Shown here in pieces: positions 1-6,249 of a stretch of 8,812 nt of DNA (within the stretch, counting starts at the first letter, position 1; every line of letters starts with the position of its first letter). The translations under genes were made by a program, and so were the position numbers. A model generated the notes under the pieces. It was not told the DNA's origin. It saw only the letters and a list, made by a program, of their open reading frames with translations, and searched no databases. This DNA comes from NAT127 sp034717695 (GTDB taxonomy: Bacteria > Pseudomonadota > Gammaproteobacteria > Pseudomonadales > Porticoccaceae): NCBI GenBank assembly GCA_034717695.1, contig JAYELS010000029.1, positions 1 through 8,812 of the forward strand, given 5' to 3'.

Positions 1-1
1 A

Positions 2-85
2 TGGACCATGCCGATCCGCAACTGGAAGCCCGCCCTGAATCGCTTTATGATCGACTTCGGTGATCGCTTGGCCGATTACCAGTGA
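2..85 (+). CDS. IS256-family transposase, C-terminal fragment
   Basis: Frame 2 is open from the window edge to TGA at 83-85 and gives 27 residues beginning WTMPIRNWKPALN and ending FGDRLADYQ. The W-x-x-P-I-R-N-W-x-x-A-L-N-x-F motif with a short acidic/aromatic tail is characteristic of the extreme C-terminus of IS256/Mutator transposases, which are DDE enzymes that move the element by cut-and-paste or copy-paste. The catalytic domain lies upstream of the window, so I cannot say whether the copy is intact. The terminal repeat follows about 15 bases after the stop, as expected for this family. Confidence 0.8.
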   Translation, partial: WTMPIRNWKPALNRFMIDFGDRLADYQ

Positions 86-94
86 GCAACCGGC

Positions 95-492
95 ATGAGC
101 AGTTACACAGAATTATTTACAGGGTCCGCCGAAGAGGCATTTCGAACCGCCCTGGCCGAGGTCAGAGCTGCTGTTCCTTCTCTGCGCCTGATCGAGGCGT
201 CGCCCGATCTTGTTGGTCTGACGCATGTGGCGGATCTCGCTGGTGTCTCCCGACAGGCCATGCGCAAACTGATGTTGGCCCACCGGGCGACGGTCCCCAT
301 GCCGTTGCACGAGCGCAGTCCCTCAATCTGGCATCTGTCGGAGGTCCTCGATTGGCTGAGGATACGGGGGGCTATCAGATTGACGCGGTAGTACTGGAAA
401 CGGCTAAAGTGGCACTGGCAGTGAATATCACCAAAGAGGTGGTGCGGCACTCGATGAGCAAACAGGTCAATATGGGGTTGCTGACGGTATAG
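95..492 (+). pseudogene. Helix-turn-helix DNA-binding protein, 5'-truncated by IS insertion and frameshifted
   Basis: An uninterrupted frame from ATG 95 gives 98 residues, but the first ten or so (to about base 126) are read from the IS end. From there the protein has a helical stretch (EEAFRTALAEVRAA), the segment LVGLTHVADLAGVSRQAMRKLM, which reads as a helix-turn-helix, and SIWHLSEVLDWL, typical of MerR/AlpA-like winged-helix domains. After WLRIRG the frame goes wrong and stops at 391. The -1 frame continues as GYQIDAVVLETAKVALAVN to TAG 490-492, and this is the C-terminus I would expect for the family. Restoring one G in the G6 run at 366-371 gives one protein of about 132 residues. From recall, intact relatives have roughly 60 more N-terminal residues, which the IS has displaced. 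No Shine-Dalgarno sequence precedes ATG 95. The target DNA of this family is unknown to me. Confidence 0.7.
101..126 (+). repeat. Probable right terminal inverted repeat of the IS256-family element
   Basis: Read on the opposite strand, this stretch begins GACCCTGTAAATAATTCTGT and continues GTAACT, which is the usual form of an IS256-family end (CTGTAAA, then TTCTGTGTAA). The matching left end is outside the window, so the repeat cannot be confirmed by pairing. The boundary is uncertain by a few bases. Confidence 0.65.
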
Positions 493-518
493 TCGTCGCT
501 CAGTCGCAGGAGGTGCCT

Positions 519-541
519 GCCGGACGAGGGATTCCCCCGGC
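519..541 (-). terminator. Weak inverted repeat just after dnaE2 (possible terminator)
   Basis: GCCGG at 519-523 pairs with CCGGC at 537-541, with a partly pairing GAGGG/CCCCC interior. It lies immediately downstream of the dnaE2 stop on the minus strand. No U-tract follows, so intrinsic termination is doubtful. It is the only hairpin candidate I see in the 49-base gap between the pseudogene and dnaE2. Confidence 0.25.
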
Positions 542-3500
542 CTAGTGAAAATTCCGCGCCCTGGCGTCCAGCCCGCCGAGCCGTTCGCTGTGGTCCTCGA
601 TGCTCCCGGCGATCACGTGGATTACCGGTTCCGCCACATTATCCTTCAGAATTTCCACGGTGCCCTTGATCAGTAGCAGGCGGGCGGTGAGGATGCTGTG
701 CTTGAAATATTCCTGGGTGCGCCGCCAGATGATCACGTTGATGTTGCCGGTCTCGTCCTCCAGGGTCATGAACATGGAGCCCTTGGCGGTGCCGGGCTTT
801 TGCCGGGAGGTGACGATGCCGGCCACCCACACCAGGCCTTTGTGCCGCTGCTGGATCAGTGCGTCCTGGCGGATGCACTGATTGAACGGCGGTTGATCCC
901 GCAGCATGGCCATGGGGTGAGTACGCAGGCTGTGCCCCTGGGTTCGGTAGTCGGCGAGTATTTCGCGGGCGAGGGAGGGGGCGGGCATCAGCAGGGTTTC
1001 CTGGCGAAGGGCCCGGGGCGCAAGGCCTGAGTGCTGTTCCACGGCGGCGGTCGCCCAGCGGGCCTGATGGCGATGGCCGCTCAGTGGCCGCAGGGCATCC
1101 GCCGAGGCGAGTGTCTGCAAATCCCTGGCGTTGATTCCGGCCCGTCGGGCGAGATCCTCGAGGGAGGAAAAGGGTGTCGTGCCCCTGTGCCGCGCGATCC
1201 CCCGGCCGGACTCCTCGGGAAGGCCGCTGACCCGGCAAAAACCGAGGCGAATGCCCAGGGTCTTTTCGCCACCGCTGCTGATCACCTCTTCGAGGCTGTT
1301 GTCGTGATGGCTGGCGTTGATGTCCACGGGCAGCACCGCGATGCCGTGGCGCCGGGCGTCCTGGATCAGTTGCGAGGGGGAATAAAACCCCATGGGCTGG
1401 CTGTTGAGAATGGCGCAGTAAAACGCCGCCGGGTGGTGGCACTTGAGCCAGGCGGAGGCGTAGGCCAGCAGGGCGAAGCTGGCGGAGTGGCTTTCCGGAA
1501 AGCCATAGCCGCCAAAGCCTTTCACCTGCTCGAACAGGGCGTCGGCAAATTCCGGGGTGTAGCCGTTGTGCAAAAGGCCCTGGATGAATTTATCCCTGAA
1601 TAAAAGCAGTTTCGAATTCTTGCCCCAGTTGCTGATGGCGCGGCGCAGCTCGTCCGCCTCGCCGCCGCTGAAACCCGCCGCGATCATGGCGATGCGCATG
1701 ACCTGTTCCTGGAAAATGGGCACCCCGAGGGTGGCCCGGAGCACGGATTCCACCGCCGCGCTGGGAAAGGTGACCGCTTCCAGCCCGGCGCGGCGGCGCA
1801 GATAGGGGTGCACCATGTTGCCGAGGATGGGGCCGGGCCGCACGATGGCGATCTGGATGACCAGGTCGTAGAAACAGCGGGGTTGCAGGCGCGGCAGCAT
1901 GGACATCTGGGCGCGGGATTCCACCTGGAAAACGCCGACGCTGTCGGCCTTGCACAGCATGGCGTAGGTGGCGGGGTCTTCCCGGGGAATGTCCGCCAGC
2001 GACTGGATCGCCGGGGCGTAGCCGCGCACCAGCTCCAGGGCCCGGCGCAGGGCGCTGAGCATGCCCAGGGCCAGCACGTCCACCTTGAGCAGGCGCATGG
2101 CTTCGAGGTCGTCCTTGTCCCACTGGATGATGGTGCGTGCCGGCATGCTGGCGTTTTCCACCGGCACCAGGTCGCTGATGCGGTCCCGGGAAATCACAAA
2201 GCCGCCCACGTGTTGGGACAGGTGGCGGGGAAACCCGATGATCTCGCCGCACAGCTGGCAGAAGAGGCGGAGGGTGCGCTGCTCTTCGGGGAATCCCATG
2301 TCCGCGAGCAGGGCGGGCAGGGTCTCCGGTTTATCCCACCAGGCGAGTGATCTGGACAGACGGTCGAGGAGGGCGGGATCAATCCCCAGGGCCTTGCCCA
2401 CGTCGCGGATGGCGCTGCGCCGCCGGTAGCTGATCACCGTGGCGGCCAGGGCCGCCCGCTCCCGGCCGTATTTTTCATAGATGTACTGGATCACTTCCTC
2501 GCGCCGCTGGTGCTCGAAATCCACGTCGATATCCGGCGGTTCGTCCCGCTCCCGGGAAATGAAACGCTCGAACAGCACGTTGATCTGCCCGGGGGCGATC
2601 TCGGTGATGAACAGGCAATAGCACACCGCCGAGTTGGCGGCGGAGCCGCGGCCCTGGCAGAGGATGTTCTGCGCGCGGGCAAAGCGCACGATGTCGTGCA
2701 CGGTGAGAAAATAAAATTCGTAGGCGAGCTCCTCGATCAGCGCCAGTTCCCGCTGGATCAGGGTTTCGACAGGGTCGGGCACGCCCCCGGGCCAGCGCCG
2801 CGCCTTGCCCTCGTTCACCAGGTTGCGCAGATGCTCCATGGGGGTGAGCGGGTCCGGCACCAGTTCCCGGGGGTACTGGTAGCGCAGTTCGTTCAGGGAA
2901 AAGTGGCAGCGGTCGGCGATGGCGCGGGTTTCCGCCAGCAGGGCCTCCGGGTAAAGGCGCGCCAGGCTGTCGAGGGGCTTCAGGCAGGCCTCGCCATTGA
3001 CTGCAAGCCCCGTGCCCATGGCCTTGACTGCGGTGTTGTGGCGAATGGCGGTGAGCACGTCCTGCAGCGGCTTGCGATCCCTGTCGTGCATCAGCGCTGC
3101 CCCGCAGGCCACCAGGGGAATGCCCGTGCCCAGGCTCAATCCCTGCCAGCGGGCAAAATCCCCCTGCTCGCCGCCGCGCAACCGGTGATCGAGCCCGATC
3201 CACAGGCGATCCTTGAAGGCGCTGTTGAGTTCGTCGATGGCTCTCCCGTCAATGGCCTTCCCCACTTCCGCCAGATGGATGATCAGGCAATTGCGCAGCC
3301 GGAAGCGCAAATCCTCGAAATGGGCCTGGTATTCGCCCTTGGCGGAACGGCGCCGCGCCAGGGTGATAAACCCGGAGAGCTCGGCGTAGGCGGCACGGGA
3401 TGGCGCAATGGCAATCAGCTGAAAGCCGTTGGACAGGCGAAAGCGGCTGCCGATGATCAGCTTTATCCCGACTTCCTCCGCCACGGTGAAAGCCTTGACC

Positions 3501-3640
3501 ACGCCGGCCAGGGAGCATTCGTCGGTGATGGCGATGGCGTGGTAGCCAAGGGCCCGGGCGCGGGCCACGTATTCCCCCGGGTGGGACGCGCCGGTGAGAA
3601 AGGTGAAATTGGTGATGGTGTGAAGATGGGCGTAGGACAT
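542..3640 (-). CDS. dnaE2: Error-prone DNA polymerase III alpha-type subunit DnaE2 (ImuC)
   Basis: A C-family DNA polymerase that extends past lesions during SOS mutagenesis together with ImuA and ImuB. It has 1032 residues from this start, normal for DnaE2. Visible parts: an N-terminal PHP domain starting MSYAHLHTI (H5, H7) with AITDECSLAG near residue 40; the polymerase core with GRGSAANS at 330-337, the metal-binding PDIDVDF at 369-375 and a third likely catalytic Asp at 521 (KVDVLALGML); a helix-hairpin-helix region around 790-855; and an OB fold at about 935-1012. It stops about 100 residues after the OB fold begins, without the long C-terminal tail of replicative DnaE. I chose ATG 3640 because MSYA(E/H)LH is the usual family start. 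ATG 3646 (MRMSYAHL) is also plausible, with CAGG about 5 bases upstream and an ATGA overlap with a small upstream frame. A TTG-started extension to 3721 is unlikely. It is the last gene of the imu cassette. Confidence 0.95.
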   Translation of the reverse strand: MSYAHLHTITNFTFLTGASHPGEYVARARALGYHAIAITDECSLAGVVKAFTVAEEVGIKLIIGSRFRLSNGFQLIAIAPSRAAYAELSGFITLARRRSAKGEYQAHFEDLRFRLRNCLIIHLAEVGKAIDGRAIDELNSAFKDRLWIGLDHRLRGGEQGDFARWQGLSLGTGIPLVACGAALMHDRDRKPLQDVLTAIRHNTAVKAMGTGLAVNGEACLKPLDSLARLYPEALLAETRAIADRCHFSLNELRYQYPRELVPDPLTPMEHLRNLVNEGKARRWPGGVPDPVETLIQRELALIEELAYEFYFLTVHDIVRFARAQNILCQGRGSAANSAVCYCLFITEIAPGQINVLFERFISRERDEPPDIDVDFEHQRREEVIQYIYEKYGRERAALAATVISYRRRSAIRDVGKALGIDPALLDRLSRSLAWWDKPETLPALLADMGFPEEQRTLRLFCQLCGEIIGFPRHLSQHVGGFVISRDRISDLVPVENASMPARTIIQWDKDDLEAMRLLKVDVLALGMLSALRRALELVRGYAPAIQSLADIPREDPATYAMLCKADSVGVFQVESRAQMSMLPRLQPRCFYDLVIQIAIVRPGPILGNMVHPYLRRRAGLEAVTFPSAAVESVLRATLGVPIFQEQVMRIAMIAAGFSGGEADELRRAISNWGKNSKLLLFRDKFIQGLLHNGYTPEFADALFEQVKGFGGYGFPESHSASFALLAYASAWLKCHHPAAFYCAILNSQPMGFYSPSQLIQDARRHGIAVLPVDINASHHDNSLEEVISSGGEKTLGIRLGFCRVSGLPEESGRGIARHRGTTPFSSLEDLARRAGINARDLQTLASADALRPLSGHRHQARWATAAVEQHSGLAPRALRQETLLMPAPSLAREILADYRTQGHSLRTHPMAMLRDQPPFNQCIRQDALIQQRHKGLVWVAGIVTSRQKPGTAKGSMFMTLEDETGNINVIIWRRTQEYFKHSILTARLLLIKGTVEILKDNVAEPVIHVIAGSIEDHSERLGGLDARARNFH

Positions 3641-3770
3641 TCTCATGGGGCCTGGGTGTGATGTTTGAAGCCCGACGTTGTTGAAGTGCCGGCTGTGAAA
3701 AGACTCCCCTCGAACAAACAATCTCCAGGTCGCCCGAGATGGCGCGCTATCAGTGGCTCCATGCCCTTGT

Positions 3771-3794
3771 GCTCTTGCTCTTGCTCTTGCTTTT
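3771..3794. repeat. 6-bp tandem repeat GCTCTT, four copies (last one GCTTTT)
   Basis: Three exact GCTCTT units are followed by GCTTTT, ending four bases before the 7-bp array. On the transcribed (minus) strand this reads AAGAGC repeated, a purine-rich tract in the imuB-dnaE2 spacer. The unit length is a multiple of three, so copy changes would not shift a frame. Confidence 0.85.
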
Positions 3795-3798
3795 GCGT

Positions 3799-3853
3799 CA
3801 GACGCCAGACGCCAGACGCCAGACGCCAGACGCCAGACGCCAGACGCCAGACC
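3799..3853. repeat. 7-bp tandem repeat CAGACGC, 7.7 copies, between imuB and dnaE2
   Basis: Seven perfect CAGACGC units run from 3799 to 3847, followed by CAGAC and a divergent C. The array is flanked on both sides by GCGTCA (3795-3800, overlapping the first unit, and 3858-3863). The GCGTC of each flank can pair with GACGC inside the array. On the transcribed strand the unit is GCGTCTG. It contains no stop in any frame, and every frame reads the same seven-residue cycle. Perfect short tandem units like this commonly change copy number by replication slippage. Confidence 0.95.
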
Positions 3854-3871
3854 TCAAGCGTCAAAAATCGA

Positions 3872-5389
3872 CTAACCAAAAATCCCATGCACATACCACT
3901 CCCCGCTGCGCAGATCCCGGTACACCCACAGCACCGCGTTGTCGCTGCGCTGGGCGAGGTAATAATCCCGGGCCAGGGGATCTTCCCACCAGTGGCCGAC
4001 CAGCCGCTCCGGGCCCACCGCCAGGGTCAGGTGGCCGTGCCAGTAGAGGTGCTGGCCGCGCTGCGCGATGGCGATGGGACGGGAAAACAGCCAGGCGGGG
4101 CGCAGGCTGTGGCGATGGGCGTCCGGCAATTGTTGCAGGCATCTTTCCCCGAGGCCGACGATGGCCTGGCTCAGTTCCGGCGCCAGGCTGTCGCGGTAGC
4201 CGACCTTGTGCACGGCGCCTTCTCCGAGCCGCGCCTTGAGTTTTGCCAGGGTCGCCGGCAGTTCCCGCTGGTCGCCGCCGCCCTTGCCCTCGCCGGCGAA
4301 ATCGAGGCGCTGGCTCGCCGCCCGCCGCGGCTGCGGGTCGATGCAGTCAAGGGCCAGGCTGTCCACCTCGAAGGGGATGGGCCTGTTGTCGAAGGTGATG
4401 ATGCTGAGGTCGTACAGCAGCCGCCAGTCGTGCTGGGGAAGGTCGCTGCGGACCTCGATGGTTTCACGGCGGCGGTGAATGTCGGCGAGCTGCCAGCGGA
4501 TGCGCTGGCACGCCAGCTGCCGGGTGCGGAGGAAATCCGCCAGCCGCTGCAGCAGTGTTTCGATGGCGGGCTGCAGGTGCGCCACCAGGCTTGCGGGGTG
4601 CTCGAATTCCACCCGCTCGTGGAAGATCTCCTCGGGGACATGGGTGGCCAGGGGTCGGGTGAAAAGGCTCCCCTGGGCGAAATCCCGGTCGATGTCGTAG
4701 AGGTCGGCAATGAACGCGGCGAACTCCCCGCCGAGGCGTTTGCGGAAACTGGCCAGGGCGCTCGACTGGATCTGGCGGGCGATATCCCCGAGGGTGGCAA
4801 AGCCCATGTCGAGCAGGGCCGCCACCGCCTGGGGATGATCCTGGAGCACCTGCACGGGCAGGCGGTTCAGCCGTTCGATAAAGCACCCGGGTGTTTCATC
4901 GCCGCTGATCCCGTGGCGGGCAAAGGACAGCAGCCAGGCGCCCATGGGGGTGTGGGCCAGTCCCCAGCGGGTATCGTGCCCGCGCCCCGCCAGTTCCGCC
5001 ATCACTGCCTGCCAGAGGGGCTGCAAGCCGGAAAACAGCCGCAGGCAGGAGGACAGTTCCAGCCGCAGGCCGGACTGGGCGGTGGCGCGGCTGTGGTGGA
5101 TGTCGATGTGGGGGCTGAAGCGGTACAGCTGGTCCCGCAGCGCCTCGAGGGCTTGCTGTTCCCGGTGGCGGTCCCGGGGGAGGATGCGACAGCCACCGAG
5201 CAGTTGCGCGGTGGTGGTGTCCATGCCCCGGGTGATGCCGGCTGCCTCGGCTGCCCGGTTGCTGTACACCAGGGTGCGGTTTTCCGCCACGGCGAGGGGT
5301 TCGTCCCCGCTGGCGGCCGCCTCCAGTGCGGACAGTGGCAAATCCCGGATGCGCAGCGCCAGCCACAGGCGATTGCGGGGGCCATTCAC
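3872..5389 (-). CDS. imuB: ImuB, catalytically inactive Y-family polymerase-like mutasome hub
   Basis: ImuB resembles DinB/UmuC polymerases but has no polymerase activity. It links ImuA, DnaE2 and the beta clamp at stalled forks. At 505 residues it is normal or slightly long. The N-terminus (NRLWLALRIRDLPLSALE) replaces the D-x-D-A-F-F-A-S-V-E motif of active Y-family enzymes. LELSSCLRLFSG at 110-121 stands where S-x-D-E-A-Y-L-D would be, so the catalytic acids are gone, as usual in ImuB. RPAWLFSRPIAI (430-441) and the C-terminal LWVYRDLRSGEWYVHGIFG fit ImuB. Candidate clamp-binding peptides are QRLDF at 360-364, where I expect the family motif, and QGSLF at 239-243. The start is GTG 5389, overlapping the imuA stop as GTGA, with GAGGG about 6 bases upstream. 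The frame stays open to 5959, but that part is a shadow of imuA. It is probably translationally coupled to imuA and co-transcribed from the SOS promoter. Confidence 0.93.
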   Translation of the reverse strand: MNGPRNRLWLALRIRDLPLSALEAAASGDEPLAVAENRTLVYSNRAAEAAGITRGMDTTTAQLLGGCRILPRDRHREQQALEALRDQLYRFSPHIDIHHSRATAQSGLRLELSSCLRLFSGLQPLWQAVMAELAGRGHDTRWGLAHTPMGAWLLSFARHGISGDETPGCFIERLNRLPVQVLQDHPQAVAALLDMGFATLGDIARQIQSSALASFRKRLGGEFAAFIADLYDIDRDFAQGSLFTRPLATHVPEEIFHERVEFEHPASLVAHLQPAIETLLQRLADFLRTRQLACQRIRWQLADIHRRRETIEVRSDLPQHDWRLLYDLSIITFDNRPIPFEVDSLALDCIDPQPRRAASQRLDFAGEGKGGGDQRELPATLAKLKARLGEGAVHKVGYRDSLAPELSQAIVGLGERCLQQLPDAHRHSLRPAWLFSRPIAIAQRGQHLYWHGHLTLAVGPERLVGHWWEDPLARDYYLAQRSDNAVLWVYRDLRSGEWYVHGIFG

Positions 5390-6138
5390 GGGCGCCCTCG
5401 CGGATGGGCGAGGATCTTGCCCGCCCGGTCGGAGCCGGCGCCAGGGGCGGCGCCGTCGAGGGCGGCGTGGCCGGGCAGGGCCCGCCAGGGGGCGGGCAGG
5501 GGTAATATCAGGGGCTTTGGCTGGGTTTGCCGCAGCAGGCCTTTTTGCTTGAACAGGGTGATGGCAAGGCCAGCGGCGACCCGCTGGCTCAACAGCCGCA
5601 GCGGGGCCGGGGAGCTCTGCCTGCGCGCGGCGGAGGGGCGAAACACCGCGTAGAGTCCGGCGCCCTCGGAGGCCGCCAGCAGGCACTTGCGCAGGTCGGT
5701 GTAGCCGAGGGGTTCCTCCGGCTGCCAGGCGAGCATGGCGCCGCAGGCGGCGGTGCGGGCCAGTTCGGTAAAGCTGGGGATGAAGAGGGACTTTTTCGCC
5801 GCCTTCACCACCACCAGGCGATCGAGATCCACCCCCGCCTGGATCAGGGCCTGGCTGAAGGGTTCGGCGGGGGGATTGAGCAGCAGGATCAGGCCGGGGT
5901 GGATCGCCAGGAGTGCCGGCAGGAACAACTGCCACTCCCCCTGGAAACGTGGCTGGCACACCTCGATCAGGGCGCCGAGGGGCCAGCCACCCTGGAGCAG
6001 TTCGGCGTTGAGCTCCCCGTGGCCGGTGTCCACCACCGGCCGGGTGGCGAGGCGCCGGACACGACCGCGCCAGACGTCATCCCGGCGCAGCAACTGCTCC
6101 AGGGAGAGGGACTTGGGAGTGTCTGAACCGGGGCGCAT
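5386..6138 (-). CDS. imuA: ImuA, RecA/SulA-like mutasome accessory protein
   Basis: A protein of 250 residues. ImuA is a RecA-like protein, in some lineages described as SulA-like, that works with ImuB and DnaE2 in damage-induced translesion synthesis. LLRRDDVWRG near the N-terminus, GELNAELLQGGWPLGALIEV at about 41-60, and LTELARTAACGAMLAWQ-type sequence (here FTELARTAACGAMLAWQ) in the middle are characteristic of gammaproteobacterial ImuA. Where RecA has a Walker A loop (G-x-x-x-x-G-K-T), this protein has EVCQPRFQGEW, so the usual ATP-binding lysine is absent. The start is ATG 6138, the only ATG before the conserved region. The bases before it (AAAGATTCCCCC) give no clear Shine-Dalgarno. 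It is the first gene of the cassette, with a LexA box 14 bases upstream and a 4-base overlap with imuB. Confidence 0.92.
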   Translation of the reverse strand: MRPGSDTPKSLSLEQLLRRDDVWRGRVRRLATRPVVDTGHGELNAELLQGGWPLGALIEVCQPRFQGEWQLFLPALLAIHPGLILLLNPPAEPFSQALIQAGVDLDRLVVVKAAKKSLFIPSFTELARTAACGAMLAWQPEEPLGYTDLRKCLLAASEGAGLYAVFRPSAARRQSSPAPLRLLSQRVAAGLAITLFKQKGLLRQTQPKPLILPLPAPWRALPGHAALDGAAPGAGSDRAGKILAHPRGRP

Positions 6139-6152
6139 GGGGGAATCTTTAG

Positions 6153-6168
6153 CTGTATGGATATACAG
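6153..6168 (-). promoter_or_regulatory. LexA box (SOS operator) of the imuA-imuB-dnaE2 cassette
   Basis: CTGTATGGATATACAG matches the gammaproteobacterial LexA consensus CTGT-N8-ACAG exactly at both outer half-sites, with an AT-rich centre and only one GG interruption. It ends 14 bases upstream of the imuA ATG and overlaps the presumed -10 element. LexA bound here would block transcription until RecA-driven self-cleavage after DNA damage. I found no second box in the window by eye. Confidence 0.9.
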
Positions 6169-6197
6169 TATAGAGCGCCGAGCCCCGGGGGCGTCAA
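6167..6197 (-). promoter_or_regulatory. Likely sigma70 promoter of imuA
   Basis: On the minus strand TTGACG (6197-6192) is a good -35 element and TATACT (6172-6167) a good -10, but the spacer is 19 bases. Shifting the -10 to TCTATA (6174-6169) gives the ideal 17. Either -10 abuts or overlaps the LexA box. The transcript would start near 6160 with a leader of roughly 20 bases. Positions are inferred from consensus only. Confidence 0.6.
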
Positions 6198-6204
6198 GGT
6201 GTTC

Positions 6205-6226
6205 ATCCCCGGCCCATGCCGGGGAT
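6205..6226 (-). terminator. Perfect 9-bp hairpin between ogt and the imuA promoter
   Basis: ATCCCCGGC (6205-6213) and GCCGGGGAT (6218-6226) form an uninterrupted stem with a 4-base loop. It lies 24 bases downstream of the ogt stop and just upstream of the imuA -35. The position suits termination of the alkA-ogt transcript before the SOS promoter. No clear U-tract follows on the minus strand, so it may instead stabilise the ogt mRNA end or be a dispersed palindrome. Confidence 0.5.
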
Positions 6227-6249
6227 CAAGCCCCGCGGTTTTTCCCCCG

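Larger units (their letters stand above)
1..126 (+). mobile_element. Right end of an IS256-family insertion sequence (partial)
   Basis: The first 85 bases encode the C-terminus of a Mutator/IS256-type transposase. About 15 bases further on comes a stretch resembling the terminal inverted repeat of this family (AGTTACACAGAATTATTTAC at 101-120, then AGGGTC). The exact outer boundary, near 124-126, is inferred from memory of family termini. The left end and any 8-9 bp target duplication lie outside the window. The element appears to have landed inside the DNA-binding protein gene that follows, because that gene's family-like sequence only begins at about the IS boundary. Confidence 0.75.
3643..3894 (-). 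other. Open frame bridging imuB and dnaE2, containing the tandem repeats; coding status doubtful
   Basis: An 83-codon frame starts at ATG 3894 inside the last codons of imuB (23-base overlap), with GGGGAG four bases upstream. It crosses the 7-bp repeat, which encodes copies of a seven-residue unit VWRLASG, then a QEQEQE stretch from the 6-bp repeat. It ends at TGA 3645-3643, which overlaps ATG 3646 of dnaE2 as ATGA. I recognise no protein family. Against coding: the Shine-Dalgarno-like bases also encode the conserved end of ImuB, and a stop-free 7-bp repeat keeps any frame open. It might act as a coupling leader rather than make a functional product. Confidence 0.2.

Noticed and set aside
3641..3721. 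Extended dnaE2 start at TTG 3721
   Set aside because: The extra residues have no DnaE2 character, the codon is TTG without a clear ribosome site, and the family start MSYAHLH lies at 3640.
3771..3853. Possible CRISPR array
   Set aside because: The repeats are 6 and 7 bp in direct tandem without spacers, and no cas genes are nearby.
3665..5653. A 662-codon plus-strand open frame opposite imuB
   Set aside because: It is the antisense shadow of imuB in GC-rich DNA, runs through the tandem repeat, and shows no recognisable domain. The minus strand encodes a clear ImuB.
6220..6243. CGGGG-N6-CCCCG followed shortly by TTTTT on the plus strand, resembling an intrinsic terminator
   Set aside because: No plus-strand gene reads into it. 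Both neighbours, ogt and imuA, are on the minus strand, so it is probably a by-product of the adjacent palindrome.
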